Origin: Azadirachta indica
Taxonomy: Eukaryota; Streptophyta; Magnoliopsida; Sapindales; Meliaceae
DNA length: 64,000 nucleotides
NCBI GenBank assembly: GCA_022749755.1
Contig: CM040450.1
Location: forward strand, 2,408,913 to 2,472,912
Direction of reading: 5' to 3'
The translations under genes and the position numbers were made by a program. Each line of letters opens with the position of its first letter. The first letter of the stretch is position 1. Shown one piece after another: positions 1 to 12,966 of this stretch. The notes beneath the pieces are model-generated. The model saw only the letters and a program-made list of their open reading frames with translations. It searched no databases and had not been told where the DNA came from.

Positions 1-1243
1 TCATCGTCATGATTTTTTTTTTTTTGATTTTGTCTTTTAATTTAATTGATTTATAAAATAATAAAATAAAAAATATTTGAAATATTAAAGAATAAAATTA
101 AAATTCAATAGAGCAGTGAGATATTAAAAAAAATTTATGAGCTAATAAAACAGTAATTAAAAAAATAAGAGGTAATGGATATTCTCTTTAACAAATAACG
201 GAAAAATAAAAAGTGATATCACTAAAATCTTTTGTAATAATTACCGTATCATTTATACAATAATTTAATAAAGCGTGTGATATGTATATTTATTCCAAAG
301 AAGTGTCAAATTAGTTGATGATTACATTATATTAATAAATATATACATGACATTCAAGACTTTTTTTTTTTGGTTCTAGTAAAAGATTTCTTTATATGAT
401 ATTAAAGAATATTATGTCATTTATAATTTAAAAAAATTAAAAATTTGATATACATATTAAGAGCTTATTTGTTTTCTAAACTAAAATTTAAATATAATTA
501 TTTATAATATAATTATTCATATGTTTAAAAGGTGTTTATTTTTTAACTTATATATAAATATTTATTAAAAATAGTTGAAGATAATTAGTTAAAAATTTTG
601 ATTTAAATAAATGAGTAACATTTGAATAATTTAAATATTTTATTCGATAATAATATCTTTAATTTATTATTTAATATTTATGTATGTTAATATATGTTAA
701 TATAGTAATTTTAAATTTTTTATTTTAAAAAAATAATTTATTATTTAAATTCAGACATTAAAATTAAAAAAAAACCCATATCATTAAAATTCTGATTTTA
801 GTTAAACTTAGATTTAAGTCATATTTAAATTTTAATAAAAAAAAATTCTACCTAAGAATAAAAGAAAAATTCCTCCAAAAGAGCCCGACCTGTATTGGGC
901 CGAGTGATACCTTAATAACCCCAAATATCTCTGTCCTCAATTACTTAATAAAGCCCCAAAGTAGTTTCCGTTTCTCTCCAACCGAAAAAAAGCAGCTGTT
1001 TCAGTTTCTTTAAAGATTTAACATTCAGCTTTGTAGTAGTTGCGGTTGCAGATCATCGTTGACGCAGCAGAGAAAGAAAAGCTTTCAAAATTACAAGGTA
1101 ATCAAATTCAATGATCAACTCTTTCTTCCGTTTGCTGTGAAAATTCGTTTCAAGAACATAGAAGTACCAAGATTTTCCCATAAAGAAAGGATTTTGATTG
1201 GTGGGTATTTGCAGATTTTTGCTGAACAGTTGAAGGAGAGAAC
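1..1243. other. AT-rich intergenic DNA and leader of the His-rich gene
   Basis: This stretch has very high A+T content, many homopolymer runs and no credible coding sequence. The last 250 bases or so are less AT-biased and lead into the small gene at 1244, so they probably hold its promoter and 5' leader. A TGGGCC-type motif lies near 895-902. Nothing else could be supported. Confidence 0.6.
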
Positions 1244-1459
1244 ATGAATCATCACCACCACCACCACCACCACCACCGCCACGGAGGAGACAGCCCGTAC
1301 GATGATCCATTCTTGAGGTGCTGTTGCTGTCCCTGCTTTATGGTGTCATCTATTTTCACTGGAATAAGTAGTTGCATATATGCAGCTTGTTATCCTTTCC
1401 TTCGGTGCTTTGGCTGGGACCATTCCGGCCGCCGCCACCACCACAGCCATTTTCATTGA
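1244..1459 (+). CDS. Small His- and Cys-rich protein (71 aa), unknown function
   Basis: An ATG opens a 71-codon frame. It starts with nine consecutive histidines after Met-Asn, continues through HGGDSPYDDPFLR, and then has a Cys cluster (CCCCPC) leading into a short hydrophobic stretch (MVSSIFTGISSCIYAACYPF). It ends in a second His-rich tail (RRHHHSHFH). The symmetric layout of His arms around a Cys-rich hydrophobic core suggests a metal-binding, possibly palmitoylated or membrane-associated peptide; that is inference. The His codons are partly mixed CAC/CAT/CGC, so the run is not a pure triplet repeat, although it probably grew by slippage. The frame is short and has no recognised domain. 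It could be a real small gene with long untranslated regions, or the end of a larger transcript. I do not recognise a family. Confidence 0.55.
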   Translation: MNHHHHHHHHHRHGGDSPYDDPFLRCCCCPCFMVSSIFTGISSCIYAACYPFLRCFGWDHSGRRHHHSHFH

Positions 1460-1462
1460 CCA

Positions 1463-1464
<2 letters not shown>

Positions 1465-1494
<30 letters not shown>
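1465..1494. repeat. Poly(T) tract of 30 bases
   Basis: An uninterrupted run of T lies just downstream of the stop codon of the His-rich gene. It is either a microsatellite or the scar of an old poly(A) tail in reverse orientation. Confidence 0.9.
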
Positions 1495-1495
<1 letters not shown>

Positions 1496-2055
1496 GGGCT
1501 GGCATTGTTATTGTTGTTGATTTTTCTCACAATCTTCAATAGCTAGGTTTGTGACTCAAAGTTTTATCTTTTGATGACTTGATTGGATTTGGACCAATTT
1601 CAAGAGATGGATTTCAGTTTTCCTTTGTATTGTCAGAATTCTGTACTTTCATTATCTAATTCATCAATATGTTAGTCCAGAGCTGTTTATGCGGTGAGAA
1701 CGCAGGAAAGGAAAGAACATCCGTCACATAAGAAAAGCCAACGGTTTTCATAAGAAAACTAACTGTTGGAATCCAATAAGTAGCAGAACAGAGTATGATC
1801 CAACGTGCACGCATCGTGATTTCGATTCTGAAACCAAAACATCCATACATCGCAATCAATCCCAAATCTACTAACGAAAACAACAGTCTATCTCCCACAA
1901 CCAAGTAAATGTTGTCGGGCGACTCTTTTTTGTAATTACTAATTAATATAAGATTATGAGTTAAAATCTACCGAGAATTTATAGCACACCTCAAAAATTC
2001 ACTTGCAATATCTGCAATTTCTGTCTATAGTATATTATAATGTTACCACAATGCC

Positions 2056-2077
2056 ATATATATATATATATATATAT
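2056..2077. repeat. (TA)n microsatellite
   Basis: A pure TA dinucleotide run of about 22 bases is flanked by non-repetitive sequence. It is likely to vary in length between alleles. Confidence 0.9.
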
Positions 2078-4003
2078 GTTGTTACTCGGTATTTTAATTT
2101 CTTTCCTTTTTCTGCTTTCTTGAGATATCTAAGACCAAGTCAGAATAATGTGTAAAATCTTCCTAATAAAGATATTATATTATATTATATTTAGTGCAAA
2201 ATATAAATGGTGGTTTCGGATGACGAAGACGGTGAAAACATGCAAAATGATGATGATGATGATGAAAACCTGTTGCAGCAGCAAGCAATACTGGCGTTCA
2301 ATTTGCAAGCACAAGTTAATTATAAGCCGGAAATTAAGTTAGTAACCTTATTGTTCGACAATAATACTTCTTGCAGTACAGTACTCATTGTCCGATCTTT
2401 AATTAATTAATTTGTTAATTCAGAATATCTTCTCATACATTACCAATCGAACAATAAATTCAAGTTATAACTCTATATGGTATGGGATAGAACTAGCATG
2501 ACGAGGATCGAAGTCGAGAATATTATTTGTGGAGACTTAATTTCAGCTAGGTAGGCTAATGTTTTCCAAAGTTCTATCACATCAAACTGCAACCAATCCT
2601 AGTGAGAAAGAGAGAGACAAGGAAAATATCAACTTTACCTCACCCAGCTCAAACTTAATTTAATTAATCTTACTAGTTAGTTAATTCTTTTAATAATATT
2701 GTTTCTAATACAATCTTTAATTTCAATGTCCAATAATGCTTGCATGTTGTAAAATATGTCTAAATTTTACAGTGTTAATTATACACACTACACGGTTGCA
2801 TAATATTAAATAATTTAATTTACTGTTGTTCTCGCGCCTTGAGTAATGAATGTTCTTAGTCTCTTCTAGTTTTAGGTTCAACTCTCAACAATCTCTTAGC
2901 CCCTATATCGAGCGGTTGGTAATGAAGTCGGCCAAATTTCCCTTGCGTTCTAGTTCTCTTGCACATAGACATATTTCGCCAAATTAATTATATCGACAGA
3001 TTTCGATCAAATTGGGAATAAATTTTTCGATTCTAATTATTAAAAAAGATAATAATATATTTATAAAAAACGAAACCCTATTTACTAAGATCTCAGTAGG
3101 ATTTTTAATAGTGTAAAAAATAATCAAAACTGAGTTAAAACCAAAAAATTCCTATAACTTCAACGTGTCCAAATATTTGTCTCTTTGGACCACATGATGC
3201 CATTCACGTTTTCCATGCCAAAATTAATATATGGCCAATATAAGATTATGAATGACGTCCATCCAAATCCTATAGGACGACGACATTTATAATTAATTAT
3301 TTTAATTCTAAGTTTGGATGTTGTGCATAAATTTTTTGTGTGAAAACGATTTCAATTATGTTTTTGATGTTATTACAATAATATTCACAGAAAAAAAAAA
3401 AACAGCTTTCGATATAACATATTAGATAACAAAAGTGTTATAAATGATATGGTAATTTTTTATTTGCCTTTGGATAATATATCCTAACGGATACCACATT
3501 TTATAATAATATTGCACTTATTAAATTTGCAAATAACTGACATTATTTTCAACTGTTAATGTCATCATATGTCAAATAATTATTTATTATAGTATAAATA
3601 TAAATATAAATATTTGTACATTCTTATTTCAGCCGTATAAATATATTTTTTAAAAAAAAAAAGTAATCAGACATGATAACTGACGAAATTATTTAATAAT
3701 TTGTAAGTTTTAATTAGTTATTGACAATTTCATTTAATAACTAATGCAAATGATTTAAATTTGTTAGTTGTAATTAATTGTTGATACTCTTTCTTTGAAA
3801 ATATATAATAAATAAATATAGGGGCTGGTGGTGGTCGTTAGCCAGTCATTATTTTATTTTATTTTCTATTAATTAAAAAAAAAATTGACAAAATGACGAA
3901 GCATTCTTTGCCATGCTTGTGTGTACTGTATCGGTAAAACGATTTCCTATAAAACGACGACGTTATTGCGGGTGACGGGTGCAAGCACAGTAAATAAAAG
4001 CAA

Positions 4004-4010
4004 CACGTGG
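4004..4010. promoter_or_regulatory. G-box/ABRE-like CACGTGG
   Basis: CACGTGG lies about 110 bases upstream of the putative TATA box of the vacuolar sorting receptor gene. An ACGACGACGTT stretch around 3954-3963 adds a second ACGT core. Such cores are bound by bZIP and bHLH factors; use here is inferred from position only. Confidence 0.4.
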
Positions 4011-4120
4011 ATAGCGTGCAACCACTACGATTTATCGCATCTGTGGGTCCTACCTTTTAACCCGACATGACACGAAAAATACAACAGAAACGAAATATCG
4101 CGAGAAAAGCAAACAAAAAA

Positions 4121-4130
4121 TATAAATAAA
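4121..4130 (+). promoter_or_regulatory. Putative TATA box of the vacuolar sorting receptor gene
   Basis: TATAAATAAA is a good plant TATA match about 510 bases upstream of the ATG at 4638. Transcription would start near 4150-4160, giving a long leader of about 480 bases that may itself contain an intron. The assignment rests on motif and position only. Confidence 0.45.
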
Positions 4131-4637
4131 AGCTATTTTAGTTCAATCAATTTAAAGAGTCCTTAATCAATGGCGGTTTAGATCTTTTTTCTCTTCTTCC
4201 TTACCGCGGATCATTAATAACTTGTACGTATATAGCTTTGAAAGAAGACCCTCCTTGTTGCCGAAATTTGATTTTTCTGTTAATTAAAATTAGAAAAGGA
4301 TTAAAAATTTTTGTTGAGTCATTGACACGTCTTTCAGTCTGAATTTACTTTTAACAACTTCTTTTTCACGTTCAACCAAAGCCTTTTTGTACGCTTCTAT
4401 AAGAATTCAGCTCGAGATTACTTATAGAGGCGGATAAAGGTCTATTTTTTGTGCTTAGTAATCGATAATTTTTATTAAAATTATCGGATTTGTCGTTTGT
4501 TGATCCTTGATTTCTAAGATTTCAATTATTTTATAACTGGGTTTTTCGAGGGAAAGGCAATAAATAAGGTTGGCTGATCCGGGTACTTCTCTTTCGATCG
4601 GTTGTTTGAAGGAGAAAAGAGTAGAATCAGTTGCAAG

Positions 4638-7600
4638 ATGAGGGAAAGGCTAGGGTTTTTGGCGTGTGTATGGTTTTTGCTATGTGTGTCTAGTTTTGGG
4701 AGGTTTGTGGTGGAGAAGAACAGCTTGAAAGTGACATCACCGGAATCAATCAAAGGAGTTTACGAATGTGCAATAGGCAATTTTGGGGTTCCTCAGTATG
4801 GAGGAACTTTAGTTGGTACTGTGGTTTATCCAAAAGCCAATCACAAGGCTTGCAGGGGTTTTGATGAAGTTGATCTTTCCTTCAAGTCAAAGCCTGGAGG
4901 ATTACCCACTTTTCTCCTAGTTGATCGAGGAGGTGAGATTTTGAAATTTTGATGGTTGTTAGTCTTATCCTTTCATGTGGATTTTTTTTAATGTTTTCAT
5001 TTTTTATTATAATTTTTTGGTAAGCTGTAGTTTTGAAGGAAGTTAAGAGCTGGTTTGTTAAATTCGTTTAATTGGATTTTTGTGTGTAATTATTTATGTT
5101 TTAATAAATTACTTGCAGTAACTGTTTGGATTTGTTTGCTCGATGGACATTTTGAAAGATCTGTCCAGTTGACTACTTTTTCCTTGCTGTGAAAATTCAT
5201 TCGAAAATAAAAATAGGAGACGTTTTTATTTGCCTAGTATGGAAAATTTAGGTCTGGGATTTGGGGTTTTAAAGTTGGCTCTGGTTGGTGCTTCAATAAT
5301 AGCAGGAGTAGAAGTTTGTTGATGTGCACAATTTCTTATTTAGGTCTGGGATTTGGGGTTTTAAAGTTGACTCTGGTTGGTGCTTCAATAATAGCAGGAG
5401 TAGAAGTTTGTTGATGTAAATAATTTCTTGAAAACTTGAATGACAGGCTTCATTGATTTTTTTCCTGAATCAACTTATTGTATTCCATATCATGCTTTTG
5501 CTTTTTTGTAAATGGTACTATTACTTTTCTTTTCTGGAGACTTGCTCTGAATTTGGTTGATTTCTTGGATTCAATGCTATTGTGGCTGGACTAGCTTCCA
5601 ATGAACCTTCATATTTACTACAAGTTCACTGCACTTGCAGATTGTTACTTCACCTTGAAGGCATGGAATGCACAAAAAGGTGGGGCTGCCGCGGTTCTTG
5701 TTGCAGATGATAAGATTGAACCATTGATTACCATGGATAACCCCGAGGAAGAAAATGCAGATGCTGAATATCTACAAAACATCACTGTCCCCTCGGCCCT
5801 TATAAGCAAATCTTTGGGTGACAGTATCAAAAAAGCTCTAAATGGTGGGGAGATGGTTAACATGAATCTAGATTGGACAGAAGCTCTTCCACATCCTGAT
5901 GAGCGTGTGGAGTATGAATTCTGGACAAATAGCAATGATGAATGTGGGCCAAAGTGTGAAAGCCAGATTGACTTCGTCAAAAGCTTCAAAGGGGCTGCTC
6001 AGATACTTGAGCAGAAGGGTTATACTCAGTTCACCCCACACTATATAACTTGGTATTGTCCAGAAGCATTTATTCTGAGCAAACAATGTAAGTCCCAGTG
6101 CATAAACCATGGGAGGTACTGTGCTCCGGATCCTGAGCAGGACTTCAGCCGGGGGTATGATGGGAAGGATGTTGTCATTCAAAATTTACGCCAAGCTTGC
6201 TTCTTTAAAGTGGCTAATGAAAGCAGAAAGCCGTGGCTTTGGTGGGACTATGTGACTGACTTTGCAATCCGTTGCCCAATGAAAGATAAGAAGTATACCA
6301 AGGAGTGTGCAGACCAAGTTATCAAATCTCTGGGTATGTCACTCTGTCCATGCTTTGTGGATGTTCAAAGTTGTTATGTTCTTATAGCATTGTTGTTCTA
6401 TTCCTATCGTCAAGTGGTTTGTAGCTGATTTTGCATCTATTTCTTTATGTCTACTCTAACTTACTACAATAGTCTTATCCATTTCTGAAATTTTTGCAAA
6501 CTGCAAATCTCCAGTTATTTCCTTTGCGCTTTTCCATTCTTCGTTTCATTTACTTATATGGATTAATATATTTGCACGTGAATGGAATGTGGTGGTAATT
6601 TTTTCTTTCTTCCTTTGAAAGGGAAAGGAGTAACCTGTTTCTGTTCTGACTGTGTGTGTTATTTTGTCAATATTTGCTAAAAATATATAATTTATTTTGC
6701 ATTAAATGCCTCTGAGTTTCGTTGAACTTGTCTGATTATGTTGGGGAGTGGGAAATTTCAATTTGTTCACTTGGCGCGATTCATTGAATTTTGATGTCAA
6801 GCTAAATTGGGATCTGAAGATTGTAAATGTTTACAAATGTTTATCGTTTTCATATTTTCTGATCCATTATACAGGCATTGATCTAAAGAAGATAGATGAG
6901 TGTATTGGAGACCCTGAGGCAGACAAGGACAATGAGGTTCTTAAAACTGAACAAGAAGCACAGGTTAGACTTTTTAAAAAAATATTTTCTCTTTTTTTCT
7001 ATAGCTAATCTTTTATTTTTTATGTTTAATTCTTTGTGTACTATATTGTGCTTATATTCATGGTTCCAGATTGGCAAAGGTTCCCGTGGAGATGTGACTA
7101 TTTTGCCAACTCTTGTAATAAACAACAGACAATATCGAGGTTTGAAGCAACCAGCTGTTTTAACATATGTTTAAGCTATGTGATTGAATAAAACAAATTT
7201 TGCAATATCCCATTTCACTGGTTTTAGGTAAATTGGATAAGGGAGCAGTTCTCAAGGCTATTTGTGCCGGCTTTGAGGAGACTACAGAACCAGCTATATG
7301 CTTAAGTGAAGGTTAATATCTGATGTTCTTGACCTTTCAATTCTTTCTCTTTGTGTGAAGAATTTTATTTTGCTTCTCTTACCAGTAAAATGTTTTATAA
7401 TTGGCATCATGAGCCACTATGTTAGAATGCAATGCATTGCACTGCTGGGTTCTCCCTTAATTTACAAACAAAGTGACACAAGCGTGTTGTTTAAATATCT
7501 GTTAAAATGGAATAAAAATAATAACAGCTTGGCCCTGCAGATCTCCTGCCTGATTTTCTTTAATATTTCTTACCCTGCTTTCCTATACTTAAACTGTGAT

Positions 7601-9924
7601 TAGAAACACATACCCACATATAAAAGTTTGCAGTTGTCATTGGCGGGTGATGACAGACAGGATTTGTTCTGGGTCCTCTGAGGATGAGCTACTTGTTACA
7701 TCATCACAACTTTCACTGAAGACTCTTGTAGAGATAATATTCATTGTTTTCATGTGATTATCCTCTGCAGATGTAGAAACTAATGAGTGCTTAGAAAACA
7801 ATGGCGGGTGCTGGCAGGACAAAGTTGCTAATATAACTGCATGCAAGGTATCCTAATACTCCTGCATATTTGTTGGTATTCAAACAGGAAATCTTAAATG
7901 CTTACTATGAGCTTTTGTTCTTTCGTACATTTGTTTTGTTACAGGATACTTTCCGAGGGAGAGTGTGCCAGTGCCCCATAGTACGAGGTGTGAAGTTTGT
8001 TGGTGATGGTTATACTCATTGTGAAGGTAAAAGCTTTTGAATGGAGTTGAATTAAACTTCAATGAGGAAAATAATATTGTGCACTTATCTTAGAAGCTTC
8101 TTTTGTTGATGCTGTCTCTATATTTCCTTGTTATTGAGAGTGGCTGGTAGTTTTGAGAGTTGGTATAGAAAGCTCTAGCAACTTAATGGTGGTCCTATTT
8201 ATAGGTTTTCAAGTACATTATAATTTTTTTCTGACTTGTATGTTTTTAGTTTGACAATGACGTTTTCTGCTTGTTTGGTTAAACAGCTTCAGGATCTTTA
8301 CGCTGTGAAATTAATAATGGAGGATGTTGGAAGAAAACCCAAGATGGCAAGACTTATTCTGCTTGCATTGTAAGTACCTTTAATTTATTGGGACCTTGCT
8401 CTCTTCTCTGCAAAAAAGGGTAAAAACTTTTTTCCTTCAAAAATTTAATTCTTTTTTATAATGGATTATTCAGGAGGATCATTCACAAGGTTGCAAGTGT
8501 CCTCCAGGATTTAAGGGCGATGGACTTAAAAATTGTGAAGGTACTGCATTTTTGCCCCTTGGTTTTCCATTTTGTTTTAAATAGTTCTTGTTTCACGTGG
8601 TCTTATCTTTAAAAGCAGTTCTGAATACACATTTTGGATATTCTCTGACTGAACAACCAGGCGATCATATCAATATTTATGTTTTTGGTTCATGAAAAAG
8701 TAGTTTTTCTTTGCCTTTTGAAAGTTTTGCGGCCTATGAACTCCAATTGCCATTGGTTCTCTGCACAAATGGGAGGTTCTTTTGGGGCCAGAGGCTCGTC
8801 TCTTTTGGTGGATAAAAATAGATGGAAGATACTGGTTTGAACAAGCTATTCATTTCCCTCACGTTTTCTCATTTGTTTGGCTGTTCTCCAGATGTGGATG
8901 AGTGCAAAGAGAAGCTGGCATGTCAATGTCCAGAGTGCAAATGCAAAAATACTTGGGGCAGTTATGAGTGCAGCTGTGGTAGTGGATTATTGTACATGCA
9001 AGAGCATGACACCTGCATAAGTGAGTTCCCCTCAGATAACATTTACTTGTTCAATGCTAAATTACACCCAGTGGCTAACAAATGACCTGACCTTTTTAAT
9101 ACCAGGAATAATCTTTGGGACTTCTTTGCAATTTCATTTTAATGCACTCAATATCATGCATGAATTTGCATCTAGCACATAGTGTATGATGTATTTGATT
9201 ACTATTTTTCCTGAAATGCCCTTTACTTTTATCTCCTTGCCGCTGCTTATCTGTTTCATTGGAACAATGCAGGTAAGGATGTTAAGACAGAGGTTAGCTG
9301 GGGCTTTGTCTGGATTGTTATTCTTGGCTTAGCTGCTGCCGGGGTTGCAGGATATGCAATTTACAAGTACAGAATCCGGGTATAATTTCATTTTTCACTA
9401 GTATCCTAGATCTTTTCAGTTCATTTACTTCAGGCCTTGAGGTTTGACTACCAGTTGTGAATTCAAGTCTTAGTCAATAAACTATTGTGGTTTGCCAAAA
9501 TTTGAAGTCTTGAGTAAAGCAAGTCTTAGAAGGAAACAAAATAAAGGGTGAAAACTAAAGGAAAATACTAGAGTAGAATACAACTATTCCTAAAGATGAT
9601 TTGGGCCACTACTAATAAACAAATTGATTAACATGCTTAGGATTGATTTGAGCTTTTTGAGTATACAATGGCTTGGGTCAACAACTTTATGCTAATGTCT
9701 AACTTGAATATGGAGCTCCAGATCTTGGAGCTCATTCCTATTCTTCTTGGGTTGAATTATGAGTTGTTTGCTCTACTTAAGAGTTTCAATAACTGAGAGT
9801 TCTAATTTTCATGTGTTGCATTTGACAGAGATATATGGATTCCGAGATACGGGCTATCATGGCACAGTACATGCCGTTGGATAGTCAAGCAGAGGTTCAT
9901 CATGCTTCCCATGGTGATGTTTAG
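4638..9924 (+). CDS. VSR: Vacuolar sorting receptor (BP-80 type), 12 exons, 623 aa
   Basis: Type I receptor that carries vacuolar cargo (e.g. NPIR-bearing proteins) between Golgi, TGN and prevacuolar compartment. Exons: 4638-4932, 5641-6333, 6875-6963, 7070-7139, 7228-7311, 7771-7847, 7945-8026, 8287-8369, 8474-8540, 8892-9020, 9273-9379, 9829-9924; all junctions are GT/AG and phases close exactly to 624 codons. The start at 4638 begins a signal peptide ([16 protein letters not shown]). A protease-associated domain follows (about 60-165, with [15 protein letters not shown] across the first junction), then the Cys-rich central cargo-binding region. EGF-like repeats occupy about 411-556, the last of the calcium-binding type (DVDECKEKL). 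One membrane segment lies at about 567-587. The short tail carries the YMPL sorting motif (606-609), the YxxΦ signal read by AP-1 mu adaptins. Length is normal for the family and nothing is missing. The paralogue number is not certain. Confidence 0.95.
5246..5429 (+). repeat. Tandem duplication (period 92 bp) in intron 1 of the VSR gene
   Basis: A block starting ATTTAGGTCTGGG at 5246 is repeated at 5338, offset by 92 bases. Only a few differences separate the copies, such as GTTGGCT versus GTTGACT, and GTGCACA versus GTAAATA near the end. It lies within the 708-base first intron and does not touch the splice sites. Confidence 0.85.
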
Positions 9925-10813
9925 GAGCAGGGCACAGAAAGAAATGGAACAAAGACGAGGACCACGTAACCAATACGCTCTATATACAATTTCTTGGTTA
10001 CTAAGTGGTGTAATGTTTTTAATCTTATTTGGCTTCTTTTTCCAGTTAGAGCATTATACTTTCCTCTGTGAATGGAGTTAGTTTTCTTTGTGTAAATTAT
10101 TTATTTCTTGCGCGCTTAATGTCCAATAGCTGGGGCAATTTTTCATTGAATGGGAGAAGCGTCTAACGATGCATAAGTTATAGTCCTGACTCTCTGCTGC
10201 CGTTGAAATGTATGATTTGATTATCAAATTGGTCTTGGTCTGTAGGGTTTATAGGGAGACAAAAATTACTCATTAACTATGGAAGGTGGATGAATTACTT
10301 GTAAAAGTTGGTCATTAGTATCCGTTACCATTCTCTCGTGAGTTATTCCAACCAAAAGCATAATCTGTGCAAGTGAAATAAGTAGTGAAAACTCATGAAC
10401 ACTGAGGCAATAACAACAAACATGTATAATGCCTTATCAAATACAAGCAGAATACGGCAACTGGATTATTGATACTAGTTTATGCAATGACGTCCTGTCA
10501 GGAATTTTACAACAGTGCAAGGTAAAACTGCTGTGAGACTGACAGCTTAAAGCTCTGGATGCACCATCTTAAATCATCAAGCAAGTTTCACTCGTATGTC
10601 TTTTACTCTATATGGCTTGCAAGGTTGAAGCATGCTACAAATTCCATCTCCAGCATATTCCTTTTATTTCTGCAACAAGAAGATATCATAAGGTTTACCT
10701 CTAAAATGTAACATTTAGTGAACAAAGAAAGAGCCTCATGGAGATTGGTTTGGAACATAATACTTCCAATTAATAATTCTTAAGAGCAAATGAACTAACC
10801 TTGAACAGACAGA
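9925..10813. other. Convergent 3' regions of the VSR (+) and FAX3-like (-) genes
   Basis: About 890 bases separate the two stop codons. The region is moderately AT-rich, as expected for two 3' untranslated regions facing each other. No further gene or element is visible. Confidence 0.55.
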
Positions 10814-12966
10814 TTAATTTTCAGCACCATATTCAGTGTCCAATCCCTTTCCCCACTTACCATCAACCGTGATTCTATATAGATAGAACGCTACCATTGC
10901 GCCACTGCATAGATAAACAAGTATCATAACCAAACTGTCCCAACAAAACGGCTGCCACAAACAAAAGCTGATGTATCAGGTCACACATCAGAAATGTTTA
11001 AATTATTCTCCAGGGACTATCATTTATTGCAGGCTGACCTAGCATCACTGTATGACTGTGTGCATGTATGTGCAAATGGCACATGATTTATATTCAAAAC
11101 TAGTACTCCGCAAGACTGCTATTGCCTTTTCCAGGGGCTGCTATTAGAAACATAAGGACATAAAACATTGACATTAAAAATCTTACAAACCTCACAGCAG
11201 TTATCAAAAGATTTGGAAACATCAACCTCTGCAAAGGTTCAAAAGGGAAAGAATATTAGATGTTTGACAGGTGCATGAAATAATCCAACACAATTAAGAA
11301 ACAAAAATCAAATTTTTATGAAGAATATTTACCTGAGACAATAAACGTATCTCCCTTAAAAATATTATAGTTGCTATTACTGCATATCATAAACTCCAGT
11401 TTAAAATATGAATAAGAAATGGTAGATGATACATATAGAATAAAGAAAAACAGAGTTACTAAAACCAACAGAAATTTCCCATATCAATTCGTATTTCAAA
11501 TTTCAGAAACAAAATGCTAAATCAGAACTTGTCGAGCAAAGTTGTCAACAAGGCTAAGCGTAAGTTAACATGTCATAGGGGATTTAAATGTGCCAAATAG
11601 AAATGCATTCCATGTTTTGCGACTAGACAACATAATAAGATCAATTACAAAGTGCAATGTGCCAAAAGTAAAAAATTTTACGAACATTTTAGCAGTTTTA
11701 GCACATTTACAAAAATAAACTGTGTACTGACCTGCTTGTCCTTTCAAAGCTACACTAGATGTTTTCCCTTTTTTATATGCCTTCAGACTTGCTATGCTTA
11801 AAGCCAAGAGTGTACCGCCAAGAATAATACCAAATCTGATGGCAGGTATGCTACCCGTTACCATAAATGAAACAAAACCGCCAAGGGTAAGAAGCAAACC
11901 TGCAGAGAATTAAGTAATATCATAACATGTATAAAATTCATCAAAGATTAAGTGGCAGAAAAGAATTGTATATCATACAGTTGAATGCTATTGTAAATTA
12001 AACATACCATACGGTACTCCAAGATAAAAGTCACGGATTTTGGAAATTTCTTTCACATTATCGCTCGGTGATGTAAATGTTTCCAAAATCTCCTTCACTT
12101 CAGGGGAATTCTCTGTAGCTTTTGTGAGATATTCTCTACTCTCATCACTGATTTCCTTTGCCACGACAGTCAGATCCTGTCTCGCCTTTTCTGCTTCAAT
12201 TTTCAACTGCTCTGAAGTTTCTCTCAAGACAGCGATAGCCCTCTTACAATATATCTCATATGCTTCTTGTGACACACTCTGCATCCTTATGGCTTGTTCT
12301 TTGAATGCAGCTAGAGTCTGTTTCCATGCTTCTTCTGATTCTTTAGCTCTTGCGTTAACATCCTCACTTTCCTCCTCTATTTCAAGTTCTGGAGACTTCT
12401 GAATTGAAATTAAAGAAAAATCACAGCAGGAACACTATTTGTTCATAGTAGCAAAATGAAATACTTGATCCCACCTAAGCTAAGATTAAGAGAACACAAG
12501 AAAATGAGTATCCATTTAATAATAGCATTTCCCAGGAAAAAAAAAATCCCAAATCAAATGCCAAATTTCTGACAAAGTATACCAATAATAGAATGCACAT
12601 TTATTTTTTTCTACAGCTAAAAGCAATACCACCATTCCCATTAATCACAAATAAATAAATAAATAAAAAGATTAAAATTTTATCAAATTGTCAATGTAGA
12701 TAACACTGAATTAAGCTCACCGATTCCTCATGGGAAGCTGCAAAAACGACAGTGGACCGGTTAAACGAGTTCCGGCGTTCCGGCAAATGAAAACCAACTC
12801 CAAGCCCTTTCGCAGCAACTGTGACACGTGGACCCACAACCAAGACTCCATGACCGCGAGAACTGAACTGCAGAGATGGCGACGCGAAAATATTCCTCCT
12901 CACTACACCATAGCCGAAACTAGGTTTTGGGTTTTTGATTGATAGCAATTCAATTGAAACACTCAT
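10814..12966 (-). CDS. FAX3: FAX3-type chloroplast fatty-acid exporter (TMEM14 family), 6 exons, 326 aa
   Basis: Plastid inner-envelope proteins of this family export free fatty acids for lipid assembly in the ER. Exons in transcript order: 12966-12721, 12398-12008, 11899-11732, 11379-11333, 11228-11191, 10904-10814; all have GT/AG borders and the total is 327 codons including stop. Residues 1 to about 75 are Ser/Arg-rich and low in acids, like a plastid transit peptide. A charged, mostly helical segment follows (about 83-210, e.g. ARAKESEEAWKQTLAAFKEQ), the long N-terminal extension typical of FAX3 rather than the short FAX proteins. Next comes the four-helix Tmemb_14 domain (GGFVSFMVTGSIPAIRFGII, then IATIIFLREIRLLSQ), ending SGAMVAFYLYRITVDGKW and a short acidic tail. 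The start at 12966 is the first ATG before the transit-like region. The gene is complete and is convergent with the VSR gene. Confidence 0.9.

Larger units (their letters stand above)
1495..4120. other. AT-rich intergenic region upstream of the vacuolar sorting receptor gene
   Basis: No gene is supported here. The region contains a (TA)n microsatellite at 2056-2077. A short acidic frame near 2207-2410 owes its length to a GAT run. There is a G-box at 4004-4010, close to the promoter of the next gene. Confidence 0.6.

Noticed and set aside
1656..1904. Minus-strand 82-aa frame with hydrophobic stretches
   Set aside because: Lies downstream of the small His-rich gene, has no family resemblance and no splice or start context.
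2207..2410. Acidic frame with a run of Asp
   Set aside because: The Asp run comes from a GAT microsatellite; the rest is AT-rich and unlike protein.
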